DNA from: Streptomyces paradoxus
Lineage (GTDB): Bacteria > Actinomycetota > Actinomycetes > Streptomycetales > Streptomycetaceae
Direction: 5' to 3'
DNA: 64,000 bases
NCBI RefSeq assembly: GCF_014202475.1
Contig: NZ_JACHGV010000014.1
Span: 62,001 to 126,000 of the forward strand
Positions 32,860-41,467 of the stretch are shown here, in pieces; the first letter of the stretch is position 1; the number at the start of each line of letters is the position of its first letter. Both the position numbers and the translations under genes were made by a program. The notes under the pieces were generated by a model. The model was not told the origin of the DNA. It saw only the letters and a program-made list of their open reading frames with translations, and made no database searches.

Positions 32860-33297
32860 CTAGACGTGCGCGGAGTCCTCCAGCGCCGCCGCCAGCCGGC
32901 CCAGCAGGGCCCGCAGCAGGTCCTCGTCACCGTCGTCGAGCGGGGGCCGCCCGGCCCGGACCGCCCGGTCGAGGCGCTGCCAGTACTCCTGGCCGCGCGG
33001 GGTGAGATGGGCGAGGACGCGGCGGCGGTCGAACGGGTCGACCCTGCGGTGCACGAGGTTCTGGTCGACGAGCTGGTCGACCAGTTTGGTCAGCGTCGGG
33101 GGCGGCAGGAAGGCGGCCTCGGCGAGCCCCGTCATGTGGTGCCCCTCGCCGTCGGACAGCGAGGCCAGCACCCGCCAGGCGTCGAGCGAGCAGCCCTCCG
33201 CCTCCAGAACGCCCTGCAACCGCCGTGCCGCGAGCCGTTCGGCCCGCGTCAGCAACTGCACGAGGTCGTCGGGCCGACGCGGGGTGGGGCTGGGCAT
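32860..33297 (-). CDS. MarR-family transcriptional regulator
   Basis: A 145-aa winged-helix regulator with dimerisation helices (LTRAERLAARRLQGVLEAEG), recognition region GLAEAAFLPPPTLTKLVDQL and wing DPFDRRRVLAHLTPRG, the DxRxxR signature of MarR. The ATG at 33297 has TAGGAG six bases upstream and is preferred to 33327. It is divergent from the AmiC-like gene, a plausible target or effector-linked partner. Confidence 0.87.
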   Translation of the reverse strand: MPSPTPRRPDDLVQLLTRAERLAARRLQGVLEAEGCSLDAWRVLASLSDGEGHHMTGLAEAAFLPPPTLTKLVDQLVDQNLVHRRVDPFDRRRVLAHLTPRGQEYWQRLDRAVRAGRPPLDDGDEDLLRALLGRLAAALEDSAHV

Positions 33298-33376
33298 CCC
33301 TGCTCCTAGGTCACGAGGGGTGTCCATCGTAGGAGACGCACTGGAGTTCGTCCCGTCGAGCCGGAATCATGACGCC

Positions 33377-34486
33377 ATGTTCCGGCTCGACCTCCCCGCG
33401 CCCGCGTGGTTCACGGCCGACGACTCCGTACTCGGCGTGGCCCTCGTCTTCCCCCTCCAGGGGCCGGCCGGAATCTTCGGGCCCGCCTGTGAGCTGTGCG
33501 CCCGGCTGGCCGCCGAGGAGGTCAACCGGGACGGCGGCGTGCTCGGCAGGGAGCTGCGGCTGGTACCGGTCGACGGCTCGGGCGCGCCGCACGAGGTCGC
33601 CGACGAGGTCGGGGCGCTGGTGGACCTGGGGGCCGTGCAGGGCGTCACCGGCTGGCACATCTCCTCCGTACGGCAGGCGCTCGCGCCGCGGATCGCGCAC
33701 CGCGTCCCGTACGTGTACACCGCGCTGTACGAGGGCGGGGAGGACACGGCGGGGGTGTTCCTGACGAGCGAGACCCCGCGCGACCAGCTGCGGCCGGCGA
33801 TGGAGCTGCTGGCGCGCGAGCGCGGGGTGAAGCGCTGGTTCGTGGTGGGCAACGACTACGTTTGGCCGCGGCACACCGCCCGCTCGGCCCGCGGGTACGC
33901 CCGGGACTGCGGTGGATGCGTCACCGGCGAGGCGTACCTGCCGCTCGGCACCCACGACTTCGGGCCGGTGCTGCGCGGCGTCGAACGCTCCGGCGCCGAC
34001 GCGGTGCTGATGCTGCTCGTCGGCAGTGACGCGGTGCGCTTCAACCGGGAGTTCGCCGCGTACGGCCTGGACGCGCGCTGTCTGCGGCTGAGCACCCTGA
34101 TGGACGAGAACATGCTGGTGGCGAGCGGCCCCGCGGCGACCGAGGACCTCTACAGCACGGCCGGGTTCTTCGCCTCGCTGGCCAATCGCGACACCCTCGA
34201 CTTCCACGGGCGGTACGCCGCCCGCTACGGCGTCGAGGCGCCCGCCCTCGGCAGCCTCGGCGAGTCCTGCTACGAGGGTGTACTGCTGCTGGCCGCGCTG
34301 CTGAAGCGGGCCGGGGCGCTGGACGTGTCGGCGATCGGCGCGGCGGCCGGTGCGGGGGCGGTGTCGTACGAGGGTCCCCGCGGGCTGCTCCACCTGAGGA
34401 ACGCACATGTCCGCCAGCGGATCTATCTGGCGCGGGCCGACGGACTGGACTTCGACGTCCTCACGGAGCTGGATGCGCGTGCCTGA
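33377..34486 (+). CDS. AmiC/urea-binding-like periplasmic-binding-fold protein, no signal peptide
   Basis: A 369-aa type I periplasmic-binding-protein fold of the amide/urea/branched-chain-amino-acid family: LGVALVFPLQGPAGIFGPAC, NRDGGVLGRELRLVPVDGSG, KRWFVVGNDYVWPRHTARSA and LGSLGESCYEGVLLLAALLK. These match substrate-binding proteins such as UrtA, but there is no signal peptide or lipobox and no ABC transporter gene nearby. A cytosolic sensor like Pseudomonas AmiC is therefore more likely. It sits next to a divergent MarR gene and upstream of a flavin-dependent acyl-CoA-dehydrogenase-like gene. Confidence 0.82.
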   Translation: MFRLDLPAPAWFTADDSVLGVALVFPLQGPAGIFGPACELCARLAAEEVNRDGGVLGRELRLVPVDGSGAPHEVADEVGALVDLGAVQGVTGWHISSVRQALAPRIAHRVPYVYTALYEGGEDTAGVFLTSETPRDQLRPAMELLARERGVKRWFVVGNDYVWPRHTARSARGYARDCGGCVTGEAYLPLGTHDFGPVLRGVERSGADAVLMLLVGSDAVRFNREFAAYGLDARCLRLSTLMDENMLVASGPAATEDLYSTAGFFASLANRDTLDFHGRYAARYGVEAPALGSLGESCYEGVLLLAALLKRAGALDVSAIGAAAGAGAVSYEGPRGLLHLRNAHVRQRIYLARADGLDFDVLTELDARA

Positions 34487-34555
34487 CCTCGAAGGGCCGG
34501 ACGACACACCCCCCGGATCGGGGCCCCGCGCCGCCCGGCCGCGAGAATTCCTCCC

Positions 34556-35605
34556 ATGACCACCACACCCCATCCCCTCGTCACCCGAGCTCGGCGACTG
34601 GCCGGCGATCTCCTCGTCCCGCAGGCCGGGCGCGTCGACCAGGAGGGGGTGCCCGCGAGCCACGTCGAGGCGGTGAAGCGGGCGGGGCTCCTGGGGGTGG
34701 TCGCGCCACAGGAGTACGGCGGGGCGCACGCGCCCGTGGCCGTGGCGCGGGAGACCGCGGAGATCCTGGCCGGGGCATGCTGCTCGACCTGGTTCGTGCA
34801 GACACAGCACCACACACCGGTGAAGCTGCTCGCCACCTACGACTCGCCCGTCCGGGAGAAGCTGCTGCGGCCGCTGGCGACCGGCGAGCTGATGGCGGGC
34901 ATCGCGTTCGCCCATGTCCGCGCCTTCCCCCGGGTGCCCGTGCGGGCCGTTCCCGAGGCGGGCGGCTGGCGCTTCGAGGGCAGGGTCCCCTGGTACACGG
35001 GCTGGGGACTGAACGACGTGATGCTGCTGGCCGGGGTGACGGACACGGCCGAGGTGGTGTTCGCGTTCGCCGGGGCCCGCGAGCAGCCGGGGCTGACCGC
35101 GTCGGCGCCGATGCGGCTCGCGGCTCTCACCGCCGCCCGCACGGTGTCCCTGGACCTGGACGGCCTGCGGGTGCCGGAGGAGGCGGTCGTACTGCGCACG
35201 CCGCAGGAGGAGTTCGCCCTGGTCGACCTCCCCCGGGCCGCCAACGCCAGTCCTGCCGTGTTCGGCGTGGCGCGAGCGGCGCTGGACCTGGTGGCACAGA
35301 GCCCGGACGGCGAGGAGACGGCCCGGTCGCTGCGGGCCCGGCTCGACGAGGTCCGGCGGGACGCCTACGCCCTGGCCGACCGGCCCGCCGCGCCCGGCTG
35401 CGTACCGGAGCGGCTGGCCGTGAAGACCCGCGCGTACGACCTCCTGCGCGCGGCCACCACCGCGGCGATCGTGGCCGGGGGCGGCCGCGCCATGGCCCTG
35501 GACAGCCGGGCGCAACGGCTGGCGCGCGAGGGGATGTTCCTGCTGGTGCAGGGCCAGACGGCCGAGGCACGCCGGACGCACCTCGGCTCGCTGGCGTCGG
35601 GCTAG
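34556..35605 (+). CDS. Acyl-CoA dehydrogenase-family flavoprotein
   Basis: A 349-aa protein with the acyl-CoA dehydrogenase fold: N-terminal helical domain (HVEAVKRAGLLGVVAPQEYG), middle beta domain (MAGIAFAHVRAFPRVPVRAV, FEGRVPWYTGWG) and a shortened C-terminal helical domain (AATTAAIVAGGGRAMALDSR). It lacks an obvious catalytic Glu at the usual site and resembles the SfnB/DszC/hydroxylase side of the superfamily, where FMNH2 or FAD is used for oxygenation. It ends at a CTAG shared with the stop of the convergent broken serine hydrolase gene. The nearby ssuED operon makes a sulfur-scavenging role imaginable but unproven. Confidence 0.78.
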   Translation: MTTTPHPLVTRARRLAGDLLVPQAGRVDQEGVPASHVEAVKRAGLLGVVAPQEYGGAHAPVAVARETAEILAGACCSTWFVQTQHHTPVKLLATYDSPVREKLLRPLATGELMAGIAFAHVRAFPRVPVRAVPEAGGWRFEGRVPWYTGWGLNDVMLLAGVTDTAEVVFAFAGAREQPGLTASAPMRLAALTAARTVSLDLDGLRVPEEAVVLRTPQEEFALVDLPRAANASPAVFGVARAALDLVAQSPDGEETARSLRARLDEVRRDAYALADRPAAPGCVPERLAVKTRAYDLLRAATTAAIVAGGGRAMALDSRAQRLAREGMFLLVQGQTAEARRTHLGSLASG

Positions 35606-36532
35606 CCGAGGCGCGGCACGGCCGGCGTGCGGTCCGTCCGGTCCTTCCGGTCCTTCCGGTCCTTCCGGTCCGTCCGGGAGGGGATCTTCCCGCAGAACTC
35701 CGCTTCGATGACGTCGATGTAGAGGGAGGAGTCCCGGAGCCAGTCGCCGTTGATGTTGAACGTGAGCTGGTGCTGGCCGTCCTGGGTGCCGACCATCGCG
35801 GACAGCGAGCCGTTCGTCCGGCCGCTCTTGCCCACCACCTTCACGCCGCAGGACAACTGCGAACTCGACTCCGAGTCCGTATCCGACGCCGTGTCCGGCC
35901 GGGACCTCCCCGAACATCTCCTTCAGCTGCCGCGGGGGCAGCAAGTGGCCCTTGACGAGGGCTCGTTGGAAGCGGTTGAGGTCGCCGCCGGTGGAGATGA
36001 CGTCGCCGGCCGCGCCCAGCCACGTCATGTTCTGTTCGGTGGCGTCGTGGATCTCGGCGTCGGGGGCGTCCTGGTGGAGCAGGGAGTAGCCGACGGGGTG
36101 GGGCTTCGGCATGTGGGGTGCCGTGCCGGGGAACGACGTCCCGTGCAGCTTCAGCGGCCGGAGGATGCGGCGCGTGATCTCCTGGGCGTAGCCGCGGCCG
36201 GTGACCTTCTCGATGACCATGCCCGCGACGACGAAGTTGGTGTTCGAGTACGACGGTTCGTTCTCCGGGCCGGGCCGCGGTGGCTGCCGCAGAGCGATCG
36301 CCACGAGCTCCTCGGGCGTGTGGGTGTCGTACCGGTGCTCGGGGAATCCGGGCCCCGCGGCGTTGAAGCCGAAGTCGGGGTCGTCGGTGTAGTTCGGGAG
36401 GCCGCTGGTGTGGTTGAGGAGCCGGCGCAGGGTGACCTCGGCGCCGTCGTGGCCGTTGCCGCGCAGCAGGCCGGGCAGCCATCGCTCCACCGTGTCGTCC
36501 AGGCTCAGTTTGCCTTCCGCACCTGTGCCTCC
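35602..36532 (-). pseudogene. Serine hydrolase (beta-lactamase/DD-peptidase fold), truncated and frameshifted
   Basis: Remnant of a class-C beta-lactamase-like secreted hydrolase. The frame begins at AEGKLSLDDTVERWLPGLL, just inside an in-frame stop at 36536-36538. The signal peptide and the catalytic Ser-x-x-Lys region are gone. The Tyr motif region SYSNTNFVVAGMVIEKVTG is present. Near 35855-35868 the frame shifts from GHGVGYGLGVEF to LSCGVKVVGKSGRTNG, which holds the K/H-S/T-G motif, so a net one-base indel separates the C-terminal part (35602-35856). The tail ends in an Asp/Arg/Lys minisatellite. Loss of the active-site Ser plus the frameshift make it non-functional. Confidence 0.82.
35631..35675. 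repeat. 9-bp minisatellite GGTCC(G/T)TCC x5
   Basis: Five perfectly phased 9-bp units (GGTCCGTCC, three GGTCCTTCC, GGTCCGTCC) within the 3' end of the broken serine hydrolase gene. They encode an Asp-Arg-(Lys/Thr) repeat on the minus strand. Slippage in this tract is likely and fits relaxed selection. Confidence 0.85.
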
Positions 36533-36572
36533 TGGTCACCGAGGGGGCGGGGTTGCCCCCTCGGTGACCAGG
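36531..36572 (-). terminator. 18-bp perfect hairpin downstream of ssuD
   Basis: CCTGGTCACCGAGGGGGC (36531-36548) is exactly complementary to 36555-36572 around GGGGTT. On the minus strand it begins 52 nt after the ssuD stop, so it should end the ssuED transcript. It also marks the point where the upstream part of the serine hydrolase gene is lost. Confidence 0.8.
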
Positions 36573-36623
36573 ACGCCCGCCTACGGCTCCAGGGTTGATC
36601 TTCCGAACCGAACCGACGGGGCG

Positions 36624-37775
36624 TCAGCTCGCGACCGGCACGAAGGGGGCCGCAGCCGCGGGCGCGGTCTCCGTGCCTGCGGGGTGCCGCCACAGTCCCT
36701 GCGCGGCGAGGCGCGGCAGGACGCCCTCGCCGAACCAGTACGCCTCCTCCAGGTGCGGATAGCCGGAGAGGATGAACTCGTCGATGCCCAGGGCGTGGTA
36801 CTCCCTGATCCGCTCGGCGACCTCGTCGTGGCTGCCGACCAGGGCGGTGCCCGCCCCGCCGCGCACCAGGCCGATGCCGGCCCACAGGTTGGGGTGGATC
36901 TCCAGGCGGTCGCGGCGGCCGCCGTGCAGGGCGAGCATGCGCTGCTGCCCCTCGGACTCGCTGCGGGCGAGCCCGGCCTGCACCGACGCCACCGTCTCCG
37001 GGTCGAACCCGTCGAGCAGCCGGTCCGCCTCGGCCCAGGCCTGCTCGGCGGTGTCGCGGGTGATGACGTGCAGCCGGATGCCGAAGCGCGGGGTGCGGCC
37101 CCGCGCGGCGGCCAGCGAGCGGATCCGGGCGATCTTCTCGGCGACCTGGGCGGGTGGTTCGCCCCAGGTGAGATAGACGTCGGAGTGCCGGGCGGCGATC
37201 TCACCGGCGATGGGCGAGGAGCCGCCGAAGTAGACCTCGGGCACGGGGTCGGGGACCCGGGCCAGCGCCGCGTCCTCCACGCGGACGTGCTCGCCGTGCA
37301 GTTCGACGGTCCTGCCTTCCCACAACCCCCGGACGACTTCCAGGAATTCTCCGGTACGGCGGTATCGCCCGTCCTTGTCGAGGAAGTCGCCGAAGGCGCG
37401 CTGTTCCTTGTTCTCGCCGCCCGTGACGACGTTGAGCAGCAGCCTGCCGCCGGTCTGCCGCTGGAAGGTGGCGGCCATCTGCGCGGCGAGCGTGGGTGAG
37501 ATGAGGCCCGGCCGGAAGGCGACGAGGAACTTCAGGCGTTCGGTGTGCTGGGCGACCATCGCGGTGGTGAGCCACGCGTCCTCGCACCAGGCGCCGGTGG
37601 GCGTGAGGGCACCCACGAAGCCCACCTCCTCGGCGGCCCGGGCGATCTGGCTGAGGTAGGCGACCGTGGGCGGCCGGTCCCGCCCGGACGCGGTGGCCGG
37701 GGTGCCGTGACCGCCGCCGACGACATGGCGGCTGTCGCCGTTGGTGGGCAGGAACCAGTGGAAGGTGAGGGACAC
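36624..37775 (-). CDS. ssuD: FMNH2-dependent alkanesulfonate monooxygenase
   Basis: A 383-aa LLM-class flavin-dependent monooxygenase that desulfonates alkanesulfonates to aldehyde plus sulfite. Visible are HWFLPTNGDSRHVVG, GFVGALTPTGAWCEDAWLTT, FRPGLISPTLAAQMAATFQR, LLLNVVTGGENKEQRAFGDF and EEAYWFGEGVLPRL, all close to SsuD of other bacteria. It is the second gene of an operon after ssuE (48 bp), which supplies reduced FMN. No ssuABC uptake genes are adjacent. The transcript ends at a strong hairpin. Confidence 0.9.
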   Translation of the reverse strand: MSLTFHWFLPTNGDSRHVVGGGHGTPATASGRDRPPTVAYLSQIARAAEEVGFVGALTPTGAWCEDAWLTTAMVAQHTERLKFLVAFRPGLISPTLAAQMAATFQRQTGGRLLLNVVTGGENKEQRAFGDFLDKDGRYRRTGEFLEVVRGLWEGRTVELHGEHVRVEDAALARVPDPVPEVYFGGSSPIAGEIAARHSDVYLTWGEPPAQVAEKIARIRSLAAARGRTPRFGIRLHVITRDTAEQAWAEADRLLDGFDPETVASVQAGLARSESEGQQRMLALHGGRRDRLEIHPNLWAGIGLVRGGAGTALVGSHDEVAERIREYHALGIDEFILSGYPHLEEAYWFGEGVLPRLAAQGLWRHPAGTETAPAAAAPFVPVAS

Positions 37776-37823
37776 GGGGTCTCCGATCGAGGGGGTGGTG
37801 CGGCGGTGCGGCGGCGGGCGGGG

Positions 37824-38378
37824 TCAGCCCGCCACGGCCAGCAGCGGGGTGCGGCCGAGCGCGGCGGAGAACTGGTCGACCACCTGGCCGAGTGCCTCGG
37901 TGGCGGCCGGCGCGACGGCCAGCGTGCCGTCGTCCTGCACGGCGAGGTCCTTGTCGAGGGTGAACCAGCCCTGCACGATGTGGGCCGCGCCCATGGAGGT
38001 GAGCACCGGGCGCAGCGCGTAGTCGATGGCCAGGACGTGGGCGACGCTGCCGCCGGTGGCGAGCGGGAGCACGGTCTTGCCGGCGAGGGCGTACTGCGGG
38101 AGCAGGTCCAGCAAGGCCTTCAGGACACCGGAGTAGGACGCCTTGTAGACGGGGGTGCCGACGACGACGCCGTCGGCCCGCGCGAACAGCTCGGTGGCCT
38201 CGACGATCGCGGGGTGGCGGAAATCAGCGCCGAGCAGGGCCTCGGCGGGAATCGTGCGGACGTCGAGCGGGATCACGTCATGCCCCTGGGACGCCAGCCG
38301 CTGGTCGAGGTGGCGCAGCAGTCGGCTGGTGCGGGAGGAGGCGGAGGGGCTGCCGGAGACGGACAGGACGGTGGCCAT
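37824..38378 (-). CDS. ssuE: NADPH-dependent FMN reductase SsuE
   Basis: A 184-aa flavodoxin-fold reductase providing FMNH2 to SsuD. The phosphate-binding loop is VLSVSGSPSASSRTSRLL and the flavin contact region is DGVVVGTPVYKASYSGVLKA, with LLPQYALAGKTVLPLATGGS after it. Start ATG 38378; the upstream purine-rich GGAAAAGAGAACCC is a fair ribosome site. About 190 bp upstream is a 27-codon leader peptide gene with a Cys codon, so the operon is probably controlled by cysteine supply. Confidence 0.9.
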   Translation of the reverse strand: MATVLSVSGSPSASSRTSRLLRHLDQRLASQGHDVIPLDVRTIPAEALLGADFRHPAIVEATELFARADGVVVGTPVYKASYSGVLKALLDLLPQYALAGKTVLPLATGGSVAHVLAIDYALRPVLTSMGAAHIVQGWFTLDKDLAVQDDGTLAVAPAATEALGQVVDQFSAALGRTPLLAVAG

Positions 38379-38568
38379 GGGTTCTCTTTTCCGGGAGAAG
38401 GCGCGACTGCGCGGGGCACCACCGAATTCGGGACGTCGCTGGAGAAGGGCGTGCCGGAGCGCCGAATTCAGGCGTGAGGGAAATTCACCGCACAGGGCGT
38501 CCCGCCGGCACGACGACGGTCGTCCGGCGGCGGATGAGGCGGTGAGGGGAAGCGGCGAGCCGGGAGAC

Positions 38569-38652
38569 TCAGGCTGCGGCGCGACAGGAAGCGCTGGAGA
38601 CGCGTGCGAGGTCGACGTGGCGTCGCCGCGTGAGGTCCAGTCGCATGGTCAT
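38569..38652 (-). CDS. Cys-containing leader peptide upstream of ssuE-ssuD
   Basis: A 27-codon frame starting ATG-ACC-ATG; an alternative start is the second ATG at 38646. The product contains LTRRRHVDLARVSSASCRAA and then stops. The RRHVDLxRVSSAxCR pattern is recalled from the actinobacterial 'putative leader peptide' family found ahead of sulfur-assimilation genes. The Cys codon near the end would let ribosomes stall when cysteinyl-tRNA is scarce, an attenuation mechanism like the cysteine-responsive short reading frames of mycobacteria. The ssuE start is 190 nt downstream. No antiterminator structure was resolved by eye. Confidence 0.75.
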   Translation of the reverse strand: MTMRLDLTRRRHVDLARVSSASCRAAA

Positions 38653-38768
38653 GCCATGGATCGTGGCAGTGGGGTGCGAGGCCCGTCAAGGAATCCGCGG
38701 CCCATCTCGTATGCCGGACCGCGGATTTCACGAAAGGCGACCTGAAAGGCCGTGCGGGACGGAGGAAT

Positions 38769-38945
38769 TCAGTCCTCGTCCGCCGGGACGACCACGAGGA
38801 AGGCGTCCGACTCCAGGTCCATCACGACGGTGGCGGCCTGACCCTCGGCGCGGCGGCGGGCCGCGTATTCCTCCGCGGGCCACGATCCTCGCGGAGACCC
38901 CGCCGGGAACCGTTCCAACACCTTCGCGCTGATGGCCGCAGTCAC
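38769..38945 (-). CDS. Small conserved hypothetical protein (58 aa)
   Basis: Starts at GTG 38945, preceded by GGGGAGGG with 8-nt spacing. The product TAAISAKVLERFPAGSPRGS, then WPAEEYAARRRAEGQAATVV, ends in acidic VVPADED. This short protein looks like a recurring streptomycete hypothetical. A longer frame to 39038 has no ribosome site. Function unknown. Confidence 0.6.
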   Translation of the reverse strand: MTAAISAKVLERFPAGSPRGSWPAEEYAARRRAEGQAATVVMDLESDAFLVVVPADED

Positions 38946-39173
38946 GTCCGCTGCCCTCCCCTGTCCCGCGCCGCCCGCCGGGCGACGTCGATCGGTCACT
39001 GTCGTACACATGCGGATGCCCCCGATCCGCCCGGACATGTACCGCCGGGTAGATTCCGCACCTCTCGCCGACCTCTACACATAAAGAGGACATAAGAGCA
39101 GAATGATGCTTACGCGGCGTTTACCGCATACCCCACCAGACGCGGTCGCCCTGCACCATGAAGGAGACGAGTC

Positions 39174-39614
39174 ATGGCCAACGTCTCGCCCACCAGAGGT
39201 GACATAACCAGCCACCCTGATGCCTCCGAGATGCGGGCTCGGTACGCCCGCGTGCTCGGCGGCCGCGATGTGGCGCTCGTGGACGGACCGGTGTTCCTGC
39301 TCGGTCTGTACTGCGCCGCCTCTCCGTGGATAGTCCACTACACGACCAGCCAGCCGGCACTCGTGACCCACAACCTGATCATGGGCATCGCGATCGGCCT
39401 GCTGGCGCTCGGCTTCACTCGTGCTCCCGAGCGCATGTACGGCCTGAGCTGGGCCATGTGTGCCCTCGGGGTCTGGATGATCGTCTCGCCGTGGATCGTG
39501 GGCGAAAGCCCGGACGCCGGTGTCGTGTGGAACAACATCATCATCGGTGCGCTGGCCGTGGTCCTGGGGCTGGTGTGCGCCGGAACGGCGGCGAAGGCCT
39601 CGACCAGGCCGTAG
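39174..39614 (+). CDS. SPW-repeat membrane protein
   Basis: A 146-aa membrane protein with about four TM helices arranged as two copies of the SPW unit: GLYCAASPWIVHYTTSQPAL and VWMIVSPWIVGESPDAG, each Ser-Pro-Trp followed by a helix. The family is usually found in actinobacteria and cyanobacteria and is of unknown function. The AT-rich leader at 39080-39110 is the probable promoter region. A terminator hairpin follows. Confidence 0.85.
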   Translation: MANVSPTRGDITSHPDASEMRARYARVLGGRDVALVDGPVFLLGLYCAASPWIVHYTTSQPALVTHNLIMGIAIGLLALGFTRAPERMYGLSWAMCALGVWMIVSPWIVGESPDAGVVWNNIIIGALAVVLGLVCAGTAAKASTRP

Positions 39615-39636
39615 CGAACGCCGAAAGGGAGCCGAA

Positions 39637-39661
39637 GGCCGGTCCGCGCCCCGGACCGGCC
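39637..39661. terminator. Hairpin terminator after the SPW-repeat gene
   Basis: GGCCGGTCCG (39637-39646) and CGGACCGGCC (39652-39661) form a perfect 10-bp stem with 5-nt loop, 22 bp after the stop codon and facing the convergent epimerase gene. Confidence 0.75.
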
Positions 39662-39706
39662 CACCCATGACAGCCTCGGCGGCAGCCGCCGTCCCGGGCC
39701 CGGACC

Positions 39707-40633
39707 TCAGTGGTGACTCGCCGGCCGCATCGCGGCGAGCCCCTCGTGGCTCGACGCGCAGCGCGGCGTCCAGCCGAGTTCGCGCTCCGCCTTCGCGCAG
39801 GACATGCGGAGCCGGGACGACATCACGGTGTGCGCGTACGACATGAGCTTCAAGAGCCACAGCGGCACGTTCAACGGCTTCGGCAGCCCGAAGGACCGGG
39901 CCACGGCCTCGACATGGGCGCGGAACCCCAGGGGCGTGGCGTCCGCGATGTTGTACGCCTGCCCGGGCCGGCCGCGCTCCACGGCGGCCACCACCGCGCG
40001 GGCGGCGTCCGTGAGCTCCACCCACGGCAGCACGCGGTCCCGGTCACCGGGCAGGGGCAGCTGCCGCCTGCGCAACAGGGGCAGCAGCGCCTCGGTGCCG
40101 CCGGGCCCGTAGAACAGGCCGAAGCGCAGCGCGACGCCCTCCAGCGCCTCCGCTTCGAAGGCGAGCCGCTCCTTGGTCCGCATGCCGTCGATGTGCCGCT
40201 CCAGCGGCGGTGTGGCGCCGCGCGGGCCGAAGGGGTCGCCTTCGGCGAGCGGGCGGTCGCCGTGGTCGCCGTAGCCGTACCCGAAGGCCATGGACTCCAC
40301 GACGAGGCGGCGGGCACCCGTGGCGCGGGCGGCCTCGACGAGGTGGGCCGTGCCCTGGGTGCGCAACGCGTCGGTGGCGTACATGTCGCGGTCCCGCACG
40401 GGGTGCTTGCGCAGGGCCGTCGCGGCGTGGACAACGGTGTCGAAGTGGTGCCCTTCGACGGCGCGCAGCAGGGCGTCGCGGTCCATGAGGTCGGCGCGGA
40501 CGCCGTTCTCCGGGCTCCTGCCGAGGCCGGTGACCTTGTGGCCCGCCTCGGTCAGGGCGTGGGTGATGTGCCGGCCGAGGACGCCGCTCGCGCCGGCGAG
40601 GAGGATGCTCTGACTCGTCCCGTTCGTCGTCAT
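39707..40633 (-). CDS. NAD(P)-dependent epimerase/dehydratase (extended SDR)
   Basis: A 308-aa short-chain dehydrogenase. The nucleotide-binding loop is ILLAGASGVLGRHI. The catalytic Tyr-x-x-x-Lys of classical SDRs is not clear: the corresponding zone reads ERHIDGMRTKERLAFEAEAL, so catalytic activity may be altered. The C-terminal half has LPWVELTDAARAVVAAVERG, typical of atypical or extended SDRs. Single gene; function not assignable beyond family. Confidence 0.8.
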   Translation of the reverse strand: MTTNGTSQSILLAGASGVLGRHITHALTEAGHKVTGLGRSPENGVRADLMDRDALLRAVEGHHFDTVVHAATALRKHPVRDRDMYATDALRTQGTAHLVEAARATGARRLVVESMAFGYGYGDHGDRPLAEGDPFGPRGATPPLERHIDGMRTKERLAFEAEALEGVALRFGLFYGPGGTEALLPLLRRRQLPLPGDRDRVLPWVELTDAARAVVAAVERGRPGQAYNIADATPLGFRAHVEAVARSFGLPKPLNVPLWLLKLMSYAHTVMSSRLRMSCAKAERELGWTPRCASSHEGLAAMRPASHH

Positions 40634-40690
40634 GACACTGCGACGGACCGCGCGGCCCCGGATGTGACATCGGTGCCCCGGTTGGCTCGG

Positions 40691-41467
40691 CTACGACGCG
40701 TATTCGTACGGCGTCGTGGTCGTCAGCGGCACGAAGCCGAGACGTTCCAGGATCGGCCGGCTCTGACTGGAGGCGTCGACCTGGAGGTAGCGGTAGCCGC
40801 GGGCCGCGGCGGCGCGGGCGCGGTGGGCCACCAGCGTGCGGTAGATGCCGCGGCCCCGCCAGTCCCGGACGGTGCCGCCGCCCCACAGCCCGGCGAAGGG
40901 CGTGCCGGGTACGAGTTCCATGCGGGCCGCGCTCACCGGCTCGTCTCCGGCCATCGCCACGACGGCGACGACGGTGTCCGGGTCGGCCGACAGCCGGGCG
41001 AGGAGCTGATGGCGCAGCCAGGAGCTGTCAGCGCCGAACGCCTTCTCGTGAACGCCGGCCACGAGATCGACGCCCGCCGGGTCGGTGACCGGCTCGACGC
41101 GCACGCCCGCGGGCGGTTCGGCGCCGAGGCCCAGGCCGTCGGCCTCGCCGATCATCAGCGTCTCCTCGGGACCGGGCGTGAACCCGGCCGCGCGCAGCCG
41201 CCGACCGAGGTCCGCGGGCCGGTCGTGCCCGTACAGCTTCCACTCGAAGCCGAGGCCGAGACCGGTGTAGTGGCCGATCTGCGCGGCGATCGCCGCGTCC
41301 GCCCCGGCCTCGTCGAGGGCGGACCACACGATGCCGTTCCAGCCCTGCGGGGAGGCGACCTGGCGGACGACACCGCCGGTCCGCTCGACACGGGCGCCGG
41401 GGCCGTCCGGCCGCGCTCCCGCACGCAGGTCGCGGTCGAACAGGGCGAGCAACTCGGCATGGTCCAT
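40691..41467 (-). CDS. GNAT-family N-acetyltransferase
   Basis: A 258-aa protein with a C-terminal GNAT domain (about 125-255): VVAVVAMAGDEPVSAARMEL, then acetyl-CoA-binding motif A around WRGRGIYRTLVAHRARAAA and the terminal strand LERLGFVPLTTTTPYEY. The N-terminal 120 residues resemble a degenerate GNAT copy (IVWSALDEAGADAAIAAQIG), so it may be a two-lobed GNAT. Acceptor substrate unknown. Confidence 0.82.
   Translation of the reverse strand: MDHAELLALFDRDLRAGARPDGPGARVERTGGVVRQVASPQGWNGIVWSALDEAGADAAIAAQIGHYTGLGLGFEWKLYGHDRPADLGRRLRAAGFTPGPEETLMIGEADGLGLGAEPPAGVRVEPVTDPAGVDLVAGVHEKAFGADSSWLRHQLLARLSADPDTVVAVVAMAGDEPVSAARMELVPGTPFAGLWGGGTVRDWRGRGIYRTLVAHRARAAAARGYRYLQVDASSQSRPILERLGFVPLTTTTPYEYAS

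Noticed and set aside
33311..36490. 1059-aa minus-strand frame through the AmiC-like and dehydrogenase genes
   Set aside because: Only the part near 35870-36490 matches a family (the broken serine hydrolase). The remainder is antisense to good genes.
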